The position numbers were made by a program, and so were the translations under genes. From Flavobacterium sp. (GTDB lineage: Bacteria; Bacteroidota; Bacteroidia; Flavobacteriales; Flavobacteriaceae), in contig NZ_JAIWOF010000145.1 in NCBI RefSeq assembly GCF_020217025.1, forward strand, positions 1 through 10,000: a stretch of DNA of 10,000 nt, in the 5' to 3' direction. A model generated the notes under the pieces. The model worked only from the letters and a program-made list of their open reading frames with translations, did no database searches and was not told the DNA's origin. Position 1 is the stretch's first letter; each line of letters opens with the position of its first letter. Shown piece by piece: positions 1 through 7,743 of this stretch.

Positions 1-1137
1 TTTCCCTGTTTCTCACAAGTTCTTTTTGAAGGTGTCATTAAAGATGCTGCAACCAAAGAAGTCTTACAAGGAGCCTCCATTTATGTTCCAAATTCTTCTC
101 GTGGAACTTACAGTGATTTTGAAGGAAAATTTAGTTTAGAGCTTCCCATCACAACTAAGGAAATTATAATTAGTTATGTGGGATATATCACCATAAAAAC
201 GGGTCTGAATCTATCCGATGGTAATAATATTAATAAAACCATTTATTTAAGAGAAATTAAAAACGAATTAAATGAAGTTGTTTTCATCAAACAGAAACAT
301 GACAAAAATTGGGAAAGAATGTTTGAAATTTTCAAAGCAAATTTTATAGGAAACAGCGATATTGCTAGAGAAGCCGAAATTTTAAATCCTGAAGATATAA
401 TCTTAAATGAAGAAAAAACTCCTGAAAAATATAATCTAATTGCTAACGCAAATAAACCATTACAAATTAGAAACAAAGCTACCGGTTATGTCATAAGTTA
501 TGAATTAATACAATTTAATCATACTGTTATTGGGCAAAATCAAATATTTACTTTTTATTTAGGATACCCATTCTTTAAAGACATCACAAAAGAAGAAAAG
601 CTAAATCCTAAAAAAATTTCAAAAAACAGATTAGAAGCCTATTTAGGTTCCTCCATGCATTTTGTTAGAGCCTTATTTAATGAGAAGTTACAGGAAGAAG
701 GGTTTAGTGTGAGAGAACTAATCAAAGTGCCAAATCCAGATTATCCTGATGAAAAAGAGGTTGAAAAAATAGTTGCAAAAGCAAAGCTTACTAACGATTA
801 TTCTCTAATTAGAAAATTACCAGAAAAAGAAATCAATAAATTAGGAACTATTCCTTTGCCTATTTCTAAATTTACAATTCAAGAAAACGAAAAGAAATTT
901 ATAAAATTTGACAATTACATTAACGTAACCTATACTAAGGCTGCTCCTGATGAAAAATTTTTAATTTTTACCACAAAAGAAAACGCAAATTTTCAAGTCT
1001 CGCAATTAAAAAATGAAGATGAAGCTGTTGAATATTTTGCTGATGGAAATTACTACAACCCCGCCAACCTATTTTTTTATGGCTATATGGGTTGGAAAAA
1101 AGTTGGCGACATGTTACCTTTTGACTATCAACCATAA
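1..1137 (+). CDS. Secreted carboxypeptidase-regulatory-like domain protein, 5' end missing
   Basis: The frame is open from base 1, so the gene starts upstream; 378 codons are visible. The GTG at 178 is an internal valine, not a start. The first visible residues (FPCFSQ) look like the end of a signal peptide. Residues 8 to about 85 match a CarboxypepD_reg-like beta-sandwich domain (EGVIKDAATKEVLQGASIYV, then GTYSDFEGKFSL and ISYVGY), a fold common in exported Bacteroidota proteins and at the N-terminus of TonB-dependent receptors. The rest, from NWERMFEIFKANFIG through ILNPEDI, GYVISYEL, YLGYPFF and a HFVRALF segment, resembles a widespread Bacteroidota family annotated only by its regulatory-like domain. 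There is no TonB plug or barrel and no metallocarboxypeptidase catalytic domain. Location outside the cytoplasm is inferred. Function is unknown. It converges on the S46 peptidase gene. Confidence 0.85.
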   Translation, partial: FPCFSQVLFEGVIKDAATKEVLQGASIYVPNSSRGTYSDFEGKFSLELPITTKEIIISYVGYITIKTGLNLSDGNNINKTIYLREIKNELNEVVFIKQKHDKNWERMFEIFKANFIGNSDIAREAEILNPEDIILNEEKTPEKYNLIANANKPLQIRNKATGYVISYELIQFNHTVIGQNQIFTFYLGYPFFKDITKEEKLNPKKISKNRLEAYLGSSMHFVRALFNEKLQEEGFSVRELIKVPNPDYPDEKEVEKIVAKAKLTNDYSLIRKLPEKEINKLGTIPLPISKFTIQENEKKFIKFDNYINVTYTKAAPDEKFLIFTTKENANFQVSQLKNEDEAVEYFADGNYYNPANLFFYGYMGWKKVGDMLPFDYQP

Positions 1138-1171
1138 AAAAAACGACCTGATTTCTCAAGTCGTTTTTTTT
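1136..1171. terminator. Bidirectional rho-independent terminator between convergent genes
   Basis: Eight A (1136-1143), then CGAC (1144-1147), a mismatch, TGA, a TTTC loop, TCA, GTCG (1160-1163) and eight T (1164-1171). The arms pair on both strands and each strand ends in a T tract. One hairpin can therefore stop the plus-strand gene, whose TAA it overlaps, and the minus-strand S46 peptidase gene ending at 1188. Confidence 0.85.
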
Positions 1172-1187
1172 ATTATTTGTTTAGAAA

Positions 1188-3335
1188 TTACTTCACAATT
1201 GTCATTTCGTCTACAATGTGTTTAGCTCCTGAGAAATTCTCAATTACCCATAACACGTAACGAATATCAACGTTGATTGTTCTTTGTAATTTTTTGTCGA
1301 AGATTACGTCACCAGCCATAGCTTCGATGTTTCCGTCGAATGCTAAACCGATTAATTCACCTTTTCCGTTTAATACTGGAGAACCTGAATTTCCACCTGT
1401 AATATCGTTGTCAGTTAAGAAACAAACGTGTAAAGATCCGTCTTTATCTGCATAACGACCAAACTCTTTTTTAGCATTCATTTCTAATACTCTTGTAGGT
1501 AAATCAAATTCTAAATCACCTTTTTTGTATTTTTTAACTTGACCTGCTAATGTAGTGTAGTTATTAATTGTTGCATCATTACGTTTGTCAGCTGGTAAAG
1601 AACGAACTTTTCCATAGGTTAAACGTAACGTTGAATTTGCATCTGGATATTTGATTTCTCCAATTTTAGATTCTCTCAAACCTTCTACTAATAAACGGAA
1701 AGAGGCACCAAAATCATTTTGCGCTTTTATTAACTCATCACTTCTTTTTCCTAAATGAGTTATTAAATCATTTGATAAAACATATAATGGATCATTTACT
1801 AATAAAGCTTCTGTTGGTAAATCTAAAAATGCTTTTACTTTTTCTTTTGAAGTAAAAATACTTAAATCGAAAGCTGCATTAACATATTTAGTGAAATCAC
1901 CATTGTTTTCTTTAGCTAATTTTTCTACCATTGGAGCTAAAGTATATCCTGCTTTTTTTGAATATAAGCTCAATTGTGCTGCTAAAATATCTTTCTCTGC
2001 TGGAATATATAACTCTTTATACATTTCGTCTACCATTTCTAAAATAGTCGGAGCCATTTCAGCACGTTTAGCAGCATCTGCTTTTACATAAGCATCTAAT
2101 TGTCTTCCTAAAGTTCTTCCAATAGTTCCAAAAGCAGAAGTTCTGAATAATTGTTGTAAATAATTATCATGACGCGATTTCTCATTCGTCATTTCATAAT
2201 ATTTATTAATTGTAGGAACTACATTTCCATATTTTGCTTTATTCTCTGGTTTATTTGCCCATTTATGAAATTTAGCTTCTTGAGCCGCTTTCGTTTTAGC
2301 AGTACCAAATTTTGATAACGCATCAATCATTCCTTGACGGTTTTTCCAGTAGTTGGCTACTCCTGCAAATTTAGAAGCATAGATAAGGTTTAAAGCATCC
2401 GACTGAACCATGTATTTTTTCATGTTGTCCATACCTACTTTTGAACCTTCAACCCATGCTGGATAAGCAAATTTTACGTTTTGCTCAATTCCACCTGCTG
2501 GCATCCAACGGTTAGTTCTACCTGGATAACCTAAAATCATTGCGAAGTCATTCTCTTTAACACCACCAATATTTACTGGTAAATAATGTTTTGGTTGCAA
2601 AGGAACATTGTTTGTAGAATATTCAGCTGGATTACCGTTTGCATCAGCATACACTCTAAACATAGAGAAATCTGCTGTATGACGTGGCCATTCCCAGTTG
2701 TCTGTATCACCACCAAATTTTCCTAAACTTTCTGGTGGAGTTCCTACTAAACGAACGTCTTTATAATCTTGGTAAACGAAATAATAATATTCATTTCCTT
2801 GGAAAAATGGACGAACAGAAACCGTATATTTCCCACCTTCGTTGTTTTCTTTCTCAATTTTAGCGATTTCAGCATTGATAGCTTTTTCTCTATCAGCTTC
2901 GCTCATTGAAGGATTTACAACAGATAAGATTCTTTTTGTACAATCGTCCATACGAACAAAGAAACGCACATATAAACTAGATGGTTTTAATTCTTCTGCT
3001 CTGTTTTTTGCCCAATACCCATTTTTTAAATAGTTTTTTTCTGCTGAAGATAACTCTGCAATGGCATCATATCCACAGTGGTGATTGGTTAAAACTAATC
3101 CGTCTTTTGAAATCATTTCAGCAGTACATCCACCATTAAATTGCACGATTGCATCTTTTAAACTGTGGTTGTTGATACTGTAAATTTCTTCGGCTGTTAA
3201 TTGCAAGCCCATTTTTTGCATGTCGCGGTGATTTAAACGCTCAATGAACATTAAAAACCACATTCCTTCATCTGCTTTTACCGAAGCTGGTACAAGCATA
3301 ATTGCAGAAACGACAAATAATAATAATTTTTTCAT
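1188..3335 (-). CDS. S46-family dipeptidyl-peptidase, DPP7-like
   Basis: A 715-residue secreted serine exopeptidase that releases dipeptides from the N-terminus of peptides; the length is usual for S46 (about 700-720). Residues 1-21 are a signal peptide (KK, hydrophobic core, cleavage likely after VKA), giving a periplasmic or surface enzyme. The chymotrypsin-like triad is visible: His85 in TNHHCGYD, Asp222 in the segment after WEWPRHTAD, and Ser650 in TGGNSGSP. The region between His/Asp and Ser is the large helical domain of this family. In characterised members the residue 18 places after the catalytic serine sets P1 preference: Arg in DPP11 (acidic), Gly in DPP7 (hydrophobic). Here it is Gly668 in FDGNIEAM, which favours DPP7-type specificity; this is inference from the family. 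No type IX secretion C-terminal domain is seen. It has its own upstream region, as obgE ends in a terminator before it. Confidence 0.95.
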   Translation of the reverse strand: MKKLLLFVVSAIMLVPASVKADEGMWFLMFIERLNHRDMQKMGLQLTAEEIYSINNHSLKDAIVQFNGGCTAEMISKDGLVLTNHHCGYDAIAELSSAEKNYLKNGYWAKNRAEELKPSSLYVRFFVRMDDCTKRILSVVNPSMSEADREKAINAEIAKIEKENNEGGKYTVSVRPFFQGNEYYYFVYQDYKDVRLVGTPPESLGKFGGDTDNWEWPRHTADFSMFRVYADANGNPAEYSTNNVPLQPKHYLPVNIGGVKENDFAMILGYPGRTNRWMPAGGIEQNVKFAYPAWVEGSKVGMDNMKKYMVQSDALNLIYASKFAGVANYWKNRQGMIDALSKFGTAKTKAAQEAKFHKWANKPENKAKYGNVVPTINKYYEMTNEKSRHDNYLQQLFRTSAFGTIGRTLGRQLDAYVKADAAKRAEMAPTILEMVDEMYKELYIPAEKDILAAQLSLYSKKAGYTLAPMVEKLAKENNGDFTKYVNAAFDLSIFTSKEKVKAFLDLPTEALLVNDPLYVLSNDLITHLGKRSDELIKAQNDFGASFRLLVEGLRESKIGEIKYPDANSTLRLTYGKVRSLPADKRNDATINNYTTLAGQVKKYKKGDLEFDLPTRVLEMNAKKEFGRYADKDGSLHVCFLTDNDITGGNSGSPVLNGKGELIGLAFDGNIEAMAGDVIFDKKLQRTINVDIRYVLWVIENFSGAKHIVDEMTIVK

Positions 3336-3465
3336 AATAAATCTGTGTTCTTTTGATTTGTGTGGCGAATATACTTAAAAATACGATTTCGATAAAATTA
3401 TCATTTCAAAATCAAGTTAGATTGAAGCAATTTTAACTTTTTATTATAATAACTGCATTAAAAAC

Positions 3466-3497
3466 AAAAAAGCACCTTCAAATAGAAGATGCTTTTT
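3466..3497 (-). terminator. Rho-independent terminator after obgE
   Basis: On the minus strand, AAAAAGCATCTTC (3497-3485) pairs with GAAGGTGCTTTTT (3479-3467) around a five-base loop. The only non-Watson-Crick pair is a T-G wobble, which becomes a C-A mismatch on the plus strand, so the hairpin is tuned for minus-strand RNA. The T tract lies at 3471-3466. It sits 23 bases after the obgE stop and isolates the S46 gene from the obgE transcript. Confidence 0.85.
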
Positions 3498-3519
3498 CTT
3501 ACGTTTATTTTTAACTTTT

Positions 3520-4530
3520 TTATTTTTCTTCAGCATTTAGCATTTGCCACAATTTGTCTTTCAACTCTTGTAAACCTTGTTGGGCAACCGAAGAAATGAA
3601 CATATAAGGTGTTCCTTTAAATTCCTTATCCAATTGTTTTTTCAATTCTGCTTTTAATTCATCGTCTAACATATCGCATTTTGAAATCACAATCAAACGA
3701 TCTTTATCTAACATTTCAGGATTGTAACGACGTAATTCGTCTAACAGAATTTCGTACTCTTTTTTAATATCATCGGCATCCGCAGGAACTAAAAACAGCA
3801 ACGTTGAATTACGCTCAATATGACGCAAGAAATAATGACCTAAACCTTTTCCTTCTGCTGCACCTTCAATAATTCCAGGAATATCAGCCATTACAAACGA
3901 TTGAAAATCTCTGTACGCTACAATTCCTAAATTAGGTTTTAAAGTGGTAAACGGATAATCAGCAATTTTTGGCTTAGCCGAAGTTAAAACAGAAAGTAAT
4001 GTTGATTTTCCAGCATTTGGAAAACCTACCAAACCTACATCTGCTAATACTTTTAATTCTAAAGTAACATCCACTTCTTTTACCGGCATACCAGGCTGTG
4101 CATAACGAGGCGTTTGATTGGTTGAACTTCTAAAATGCCAGTTTCCTAAACCACCTTTTCCTCCTTCTGCTAAGATTTTTACCTCATCGTGTTCTGTAAT
4201 TTCGAACAAAACATCACCTGTTTCTTGATCTTTTACAACCGTTCCTAATGGTACTTCAATGTATTTATCTTCTCCGTCATGTCCTGTACTTCTTGAACTT
4301 CCTCCATCGCCTCCGTGACCTGCACGCATGTGTTTTAGAAATTTCAAGTGAAATAACGTCCAAAGGTTTTTATTTCCTTTAATATATACGTGTCCACCGC
4401 GACCACCATCTCCACCATCTGGTCCACCTTTTTCAATAAATTTTTCTCTGTGTAAATGCGACGACCCTTTTCCTCCCTTTCCGGAAGAAACATATATTTT
4501 TACGTAGTCTACAAAATTTCCTTCTGTCAT
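3520..4530 (-). CDS. obgE: GTPase Obg/CgtA
   Basis: An essential ribosome-associated GTPase acting in large-subunit maturation and stress responses. The 336 residues hold the glycine-rich N-terminal Obg domain (about 3-160; [44 protein letters not shown]), then the G domain. G1 is GFPNAGKST (169-177), the G2 threonines are in YPFTTL (192-197), G3 is DIPG (216-219), G4 is SKCD (283-286, in place of the usual NKxD) and G5 is ISSVA (312-316). The protein ends soon after the G domain, so the C-terminal OCT domain of many Obg proteins is absent, as is common in the short form. The ATG lies four bases after the stop of the CBS-domain gene, so the two are almost certainly co-transcribed and probably translationally coupled; no Shine-Dalgarno sequence is evident. 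A terminator follows. Confidence 0.97.
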   Translation of the reverse strand: MTEGNFVDYVKIYVSSGKGGKGSSHLHREKFIEKGGPDGGDGGRGGHVYIKGNKNLWTLFHLKFLKHMRAGHGGDGGSSRSTGHDGEDKYIEVPLGTVVKDQETGDVLFEITEHDEVKILAEGGKGGLGNWHFRSSTNQTPRYAQPGMPVKEVDVTLELKVLADVGLVGFPNAGKSTLLSVLTSAKPKIADYPFTTLKPNLGIVAYRDFQSFVMADIPGIIEGAAEGKGLGHYFLRHIERNSTLLFLVPADADDIKKEYEILLDELRRYNPEMLDKDRLIVISKCDMLDDELKAELKKQLDKEFKGTPYMFISSVAQQGLQELKDKLWQMLNAEEK

Positions 4531-4534
4531 TGTT

Positions 4535-5809
4535 TTATTCTTTTAAATTGGTGATTAAAACTTTATCAATTTTAACACCGTCCATATCGATAACTTCGAA
4601 CTCTAATTTGTTCCAAATTAACTTTTGTCCTTGTTTTGGGATTACTCCTAATTCTGTTATGATTAATCCACTTACTGTTGTTACTTCGTAATCTCCTATT
4701 AACTCATCCATATCGAAATAAGTTAGGAAATCGTGTAGCGAATAATGTCCGTCAACTAACCACGAACCGTCTTCTCTTGCTACAATTTTAAATTCGTCTT
4801 CATAGAAATCAGCCGCATCTCCTACTAACGCTTCTAAAATATCATTCAATGTAATTATTCCTTGAAAAACACCGTGTTCATCGGTAACCAAAGCATAATG
4901 CACTTTTGAAACCTTAAAATTTTCCAATGCTTTATATGCCGACGTTTGCTCAATAAAATATACTGGTTCTTTAATTATCGATTTTAAATCGAAATTTCCT
5001 TTTTCAAAACTGGCAAACAAATCTTTCAACAAAACGATACCTTCTACATCGTCTAAATTATCCGCACATACTGGATAAACCGAATGCAATTCATCTAAAA
5101 CTTTCGCTTTGATTTCTTCAATGGAATCTTCATAAGACAAATACACAATTGAATTTCGGTGCGTCATTAATGAATTAACTTTTCTATCGCCAATATGAAA
5201 AACACGTTCCACAATATCTTGCTCAATTTCTTGAACTTCACCTACTTCAGTTCCTTCTTTTATAATGGCTTTGATTTCTTCTTCTGTAACTTTTCCGTCA
5301 GCTGTTGGTTTAATTTGCAAAAGTTTCATCAAAGATTCAGTTGAAATAGTCAGCAACCATATAAAAGGCATTGTAATCGTAGAAACTAATTTCATGGGAA
5401 CCGCAACTGCTTTTGCAATTCCTTCTGGATAATTTAAACCGATTCTTTTTGGCAATAATTCACCTAAAACTAAAGAGAAAAATGTTAATGCCACTACTAC
5501 AATTCCCACAGCAATAGATTCCGAATACGGTTTTAATGCTTCAAAAGTAGCTACAAAATTTCGTACATCGGTAGTAATTTTATCTCCCGAATAAATACCC
5601 GTTAAAATCCCAATTAAAGTAATTCCGATTTGAACAGTAGATAAAAATTCGTTTGGCGAATTGGCTAAATCCAATGCTACTTTCGCATTTTTATTTCCTT
5701 TTTTAGCCGCTGTTTCTAATCGGTTTTTACGAGCTGAAATCAATGCGATTTCCGACATTGAGAAAACACCGTTTAAAATAATCAGAAAGAGAATGATTAA
5801 AATTTCCAT
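4535..5809 (-). CDS. Hemolysin C/CorC-family CNNM and CBS-domain membrane protein
   Basis: A 424-residue inner-membrane protein of the family variously annotated as hemolysin, TlyC or CorC-like, thought to take part in divalent cation (Mg2+ or Co2+) handling; true hemolysis is not implied. The N-terminal CNNM/DUF21 domain has membrane segments at about 1-20, 58-76, 98-120 and 140-160, with the family motifs [11 protein letters not shown] (13-23) and LGELLPKR (115-122). A soluble part follows: [10 protein letters not shown] (178-186), then two CBS motifs at about 212-270 and 280-335 ([23 protein letters not shown] region), and a CorC/HlyC domain from about 345 ([15 protein letters not shown]) to the end. 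It lies directly upstream of obgE with a four-base gap. Related proteins include GldE of the gliding machinery; no gliding genes are adjacent, so I give no symbol. A hairpin with a T tract stands 12 bases ahead of the start. Confidence 0.93.
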   Translation of the reverse strand: MEILIILFLIILNGVFSMSEIALISARKNRLETAAKKGNKNAKVALDLANSPNEFLSTVQIGITLIGILTGIYSGDKITTDVRNFVATFEALKPYSESIAVGIVVVALTFFSLVLGELLPKRIGLNYPEGIAKAVAVPMKLVSTITMPFIWLLTISTESLMKLLQIKPTADGKVTEEEIKAIIKEGTEVGEVQEIEQDIVERVFHIGDRKVNSLMTHRNSIVYLSYEDSIEEIKAKVLDELHSVYPVCADNLDDVEGIVLLKDLFASFEKGNFDLKSIIKEPVYFIEQTSAYKALENFKVSKVHYALVTDEHGVFQGIITLNDILEALVGDAADFYEDEFKIVAREDGSWLVDGHYSLHDFLTYFDMDELIGDYEVTTVSGLIITELGVIPKQGQKLIWNKLEFEVIDMDGVKIDKVLITNLKE

Positions 5810-5821
5810 AGTTAAAATTAT

Positions 5822-5864
5822 AAAAAAAGAGCTAAAATCCCAAATTACGGAAATAGCTCCTTTT
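5822..5864 (-). terminator. Hairpin with T tract between adk and the CBS-domain gene
   Basis: On the minus strand GAGCTA (5859-5854) pairs with TAGCTC (5834-5829) across a 19-base loop, with a possible inner CC/GG pairing, followed by seven T (5828-5822). It lies 64 bases after the adk stop and 12 bases before the next start codon. It reads as an intrinsic terminator or attenuator. The large loop makes it weaker than the one after obgE, so some read-through is likely. Confidence 0.6.
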
Positions 5865-5928
5865 CTGTGTGCAAATATCGAAAAAAAAATCGAAAGCCCG
5901 AAATTTATCTCAAAGCCTTATTTTTCAA

Positions 5929-6501
5929 TTAAAATGTGTCTAAAACCAAACTTAATCTTTCGGTTACTTCTTCAATAGATCCAATACCATCGACTGCGTA
6001 GAATTTGTGTTGCGCTTTGTAATAATCCATTAATGGCGCGGTTTTTTCGTTGTATTCTTGGTAACGATTTCTGATTTTTTCCTCATCTTGATCGTCTGGT
6101 CTTCCTGAAGTTTTTCCTCTTTCTAACAAACGTTGCACTAAGATTTCATCATTAGCTTCCAAAGCAACTGTTGCAGTAATTTCTTGATTTTTACCTTCTA
6201 AAAACTTATCTAAAGCTTCTGCTTGTGCAATTGTTCTTGGAAAACCATCAAATAAAAACCCTGCTGCTTGTGGATTTTTGTCTACTTCGCTTTGCAACAT
6301 TTTAATAGTTACTTCATCTGGAACCAAATCACCTTTATCCATAAAAGTTTTAGCTAATCTACCTAATTCCGTGTCATTTTTAATGTTGAATCTAAAAATA
6401 TCACCAGTTGATAAATGTACTAAATTGTATTTGTGCTTTAAAAAATCGGCTTGTGTTCCTTTCCCTGCTCCTGGTTTACCAAATAATACGATATTGATCA
6501 T
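5929..6501 (-). CDS. adk: Adenylate kinase (short form)
   Basis: Catalyses ATP + AMP = 2 ADP in the cytoplasm. The 190 residues fit the short form without the zinc-type LID insertion. Visible sites are the P-loop GKPGAGKGT (8-16), STGD (31-34) and the AMP-site motif FDGFPRT (84-90). A short LID follows, RLLERGKTSGRPDD (124-137), then the conserved arginines in KIRNRYQEY (142-150) and the C-terminal YAVDG segment (168-172). The P-loop has Lys at position 9 where many homologues have Pro; this is outside the essential GxxGxGK pattern. It starts 30 bases after hpt ends, with no terminator or promoter between, so the two form a transcription unit joining base salvage to nucleotide balance. Confidence 0.97.
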   Translation of the reverse strand: MINIVLFGKPGAGKGTQADFLKHKYNLVHLSTGDIFRFNIKNDTELGRLAKTFMDKGDLVPDEVTIKMLQSEVDKNPQAAGFLFDGFPRTIAQAEALDKFLEGKNQEITATVALEANDEILVQRLLERGKTSGRPDDQDEEKIRNRYQEYNEKTAPLMDYYKAQHKFYAVDGIGSIEEVTERLSLVLDTF

Positions 6502-6531
6502 TGCTTTGTTATGTTAAGTTGTAATAGTTAG

Positions 6532-7062
6532 TTATTCTGATAATTGATATACGTCTTTTAAATTTCTTCCTAAACCATCGTAGTCTAAACCATATCCTAC
6601 AATAAATTTATTTGGAATTCGAATCCCTACATAATCTAATTTAATATCTTTTGTGTAGGCTTCTGGTTTAAAAAATAAAGTCGCAATTTTAAAATGTTTT
6701 ACTTTATGATGTTTTAAAATTGCTTTTAATTCTTCCACCGTATTTCCAGTATCTACAATATCTTCTACGATAATTACAGAACGACCTTCTAAACTTTGGT
6801 TCAAACCAATCAGTTCTTTTACTTCGTTTGTGGTTTTTGTTCCTTCGTACGATGCCATTTTTACAAATGAAACTTCGCAATTGTGACTGTATTTTTTCAA
6901 CAAATCGGCCACGACCATAAAAGCGCCATTCAAAACTCCAATAAAAACAGGCACATCATCGCAAAAATCATCTTCAATTTGTTTGGCCATGTTTTCAATG
7001 GCGAAGTTAATTTCCTCTCCCGAAATAAAAACTTCAAATTTCTTATCGTGTAGTTGTATCAC
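6532..7062 (-). CDS. hpt: Hypoxanthine phosphoribosyltransferase
   Basis: Transfers phosphoribose from PRPP to hypoxanthine (and usually guanine), giving IMP or GMP, in cytoplasmic purine salvage. The 176 residues match the family length. Seen are the pyrophosphate loop VLNGAF (43-48), the flexible-loop segment KMASYEGT (68-75), the PRPP motif VIIVEDIVDTGNT (96-108), the FKPEAY segment (131-136) and the C-terminal PNKFIVGYGLDYDGLGRN (150-167), which stacks on the purine. The start codon is GTG (7062-7060). No ATG, GTG or TTG lies in frame between it and an upstream in-frame stop, and the first internal ATG would delete 24 residues. The promoter at 7088-7119 predicts a leader of roughly 20 bases, which agrees. 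It is the first gene of the minus-strand unit and divergent from the gene at 7159. Confidence 0.96.
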   Translation of the reverse strand: MIQLHDKKFEVFISGEEINFAIENMAKQIEDDFCDDVPVFIGVLNGAFMVVADLLKKYSHNCEVSFVKMASYEGTKTTNEVKELIGLNQSLEGRSVIIVEDIVDTGNTVEELKAILKHHKVKHFKIATLFFKPEAYTKDIKLDYVGIRIPNKFIVGYGLDYDGLGRNLKDVYQLSE

Positions 7063-7087
7063 TTTAGTTAGATTTAGAAATAAACAA

Positions 7088-7119
7088 CAAATTTAAGAAA
7101 GTCAAATGAATAGCTACAA
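7088..7119 (-). promoter_or_regulatory. Bacteroidota-type promoter for hpt-adk
   Basis: On the minus strand TTG (7119-7117) is followed after 21 bases by TAAATTTG (7095-7088), a perfect TAnnTTTG -7 box at a spacing accepted for Flavobacterium promoters. Transcription would begin near 7081, about 20 bases before the hpt GTG. Assigned by consensus only. Confidence 0.65.
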
Positions 7120-7158
7120 AGTATTTCAACTTTTTTGCAAATTTGATATATTTACCGA

Positions 7159-7707
7159 ATGAAAAGCCAAATGTATCAGAAAATCGAAGAAAGCACTTGT
7201 CATGTAGCCAGCCGAAAAATGGTAAGCAATTTTGCCATGAAAAACGAAAATCATCTCAATGAAATGATACAAATTGCTTTTGATACAAAAGATGAATTGC
7301 ATGTAAAAGCATTTTGGAGTTTAGATTTGGTTTGCGAAAAGAAACTAAAACAATTTATTCCTTATATTGAGGATTTCTGTACTATTCTTCCTAAAATAAA
7401 AGACGATTCGGCATTACGACCAGCGACTAAAATTGCTTTCTTTTTAGTGAAAAGCAATCACAGAAAAAACGGAATTTCTCTCACACAACAACAAGAACAC
7501 AATTTAATCGAAGCCTTAATTGACCGATTGATTCAAGACGAAAAAGTAGCCGCAAAAGTGTATGCTATGAAAGCGCTTTTTGTATTTGGAAAGAAATACG
7601 ATTGGGTTCACGAGGAATTAAAAACGATTATTTCTCAAGATTATTCCAATCACAGTGCAGCTTACCAAGCGGCAACTCGAAATCTTTTGAAAAAAATCAA
7701 CAAGTAA
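7159..7707 (+). CDS. Small all-helical, HEAT-like protein of unknown function
   Basis: A soluble 182-residue protein with no signal peptide, membrane segment or catalytic motif that I recognise. The sequence reads as a chain of amphipathic helices: ENHLNEMIQIAFDT (30-43), HVKAFWSLDLVCEKKL (48-63), ALRPATKIAFFLVKS (85-99), EHNLIEALIDRLIQD (113-127), VAAKVYAMKALFVFGKK (130-146) and SAAYQAATRNLLKKI (166-180). The spacing suggests a HEAT/ARM-type solenoid and thus a protein-binding role; this is inference. It lies between hpt-adk (divergent) and purK (same strand, 71 bases downstream), but has no purine enzyme signature, and purK has its own promoter. The start is uncertain: ATG 7159 is the longest, but the best upstream -7 box (TATATTTA, 7147-7154) ends four bases before it, which would favour ATG 7171 (Met5), giving 178 residues. 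Confidence 0.82.
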   Translation: MKSQMYQKIEESTCHVASRKMVSNFAMKNENHLNEMIQIAFDTKDELHVKAFWSLDLVCEKKLKQFIPYIEDFCTILPKIKDDSALRPATKIAFFLVKSNHRKNGISLTQQQEHNLIEALIDRLIQDEKVAAKVYAMKALFVFGKKYDWVHEELKTIISQDYSNHSAAYQAATRNLLKKINK

Positions 7708-7710
7708 CAA

Positions 7711-7743
7711 ATTGTTAATTATCAATTGTTAATTATCAATTGT
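7711..7743 (+). repeat. Tandem 14-bp AT-rich repeat ahead of purK
   Basis: ATTGTTAATTATCA occurs twice without change (7711-7724 and 7725-7738) and continues with ATTGT (7739-7743), about 2.4 copies. The unit plus its next two bases is close to a palindrome: ATTG and CAAT flank TAATTA, with one T-T mismatch in each half. It fills the gap between the HEAT-like gene and the purK promoter and supplies the promoter's TTG box. Confidence 0.9.

Noticed and set aside
178..180. GTG 178 as the start of the first gene
   Set aside because: The same frame is open to base 1 and encodes the end of a signal peptide and most of a regulatory-like domain upstream, so GTG is an internal valine codon.
3366..3373. 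Possible -7 box TATATTCG for the S46 peptidase gene (minus strand)
   Set aside because: One base off consensus and no TTG 17-23 bases upstream. A second candidate, TAAAATTG at 3435-3428, has the same problem. The gene must have a promoter in 3336-3465, but I cannot place it.
5881..5930. A9 run and cga/tcg flanks as a regulatory hairpin
   Set aside because: A short inverted repeat around a homopolymer with only three GC-containing pairs is expected by chance in such AT-rich sequence.
5661..5978. Plus-strand 105-codon frame opposite the CBS-domain gene and adk
   Set aside because: It lies antisense to two strongly supported genes, crosses their gap and terminator, and has a low-complexity Lys/Ile/Phe-rich translation typical of a shadow frame.
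6502..6531. Separate promoter or terminator between hpt and adk
   Set aside because: The 30-base gap holds no -7 box match and no hairpin with a T tract; co-transcription is the simpler reading.
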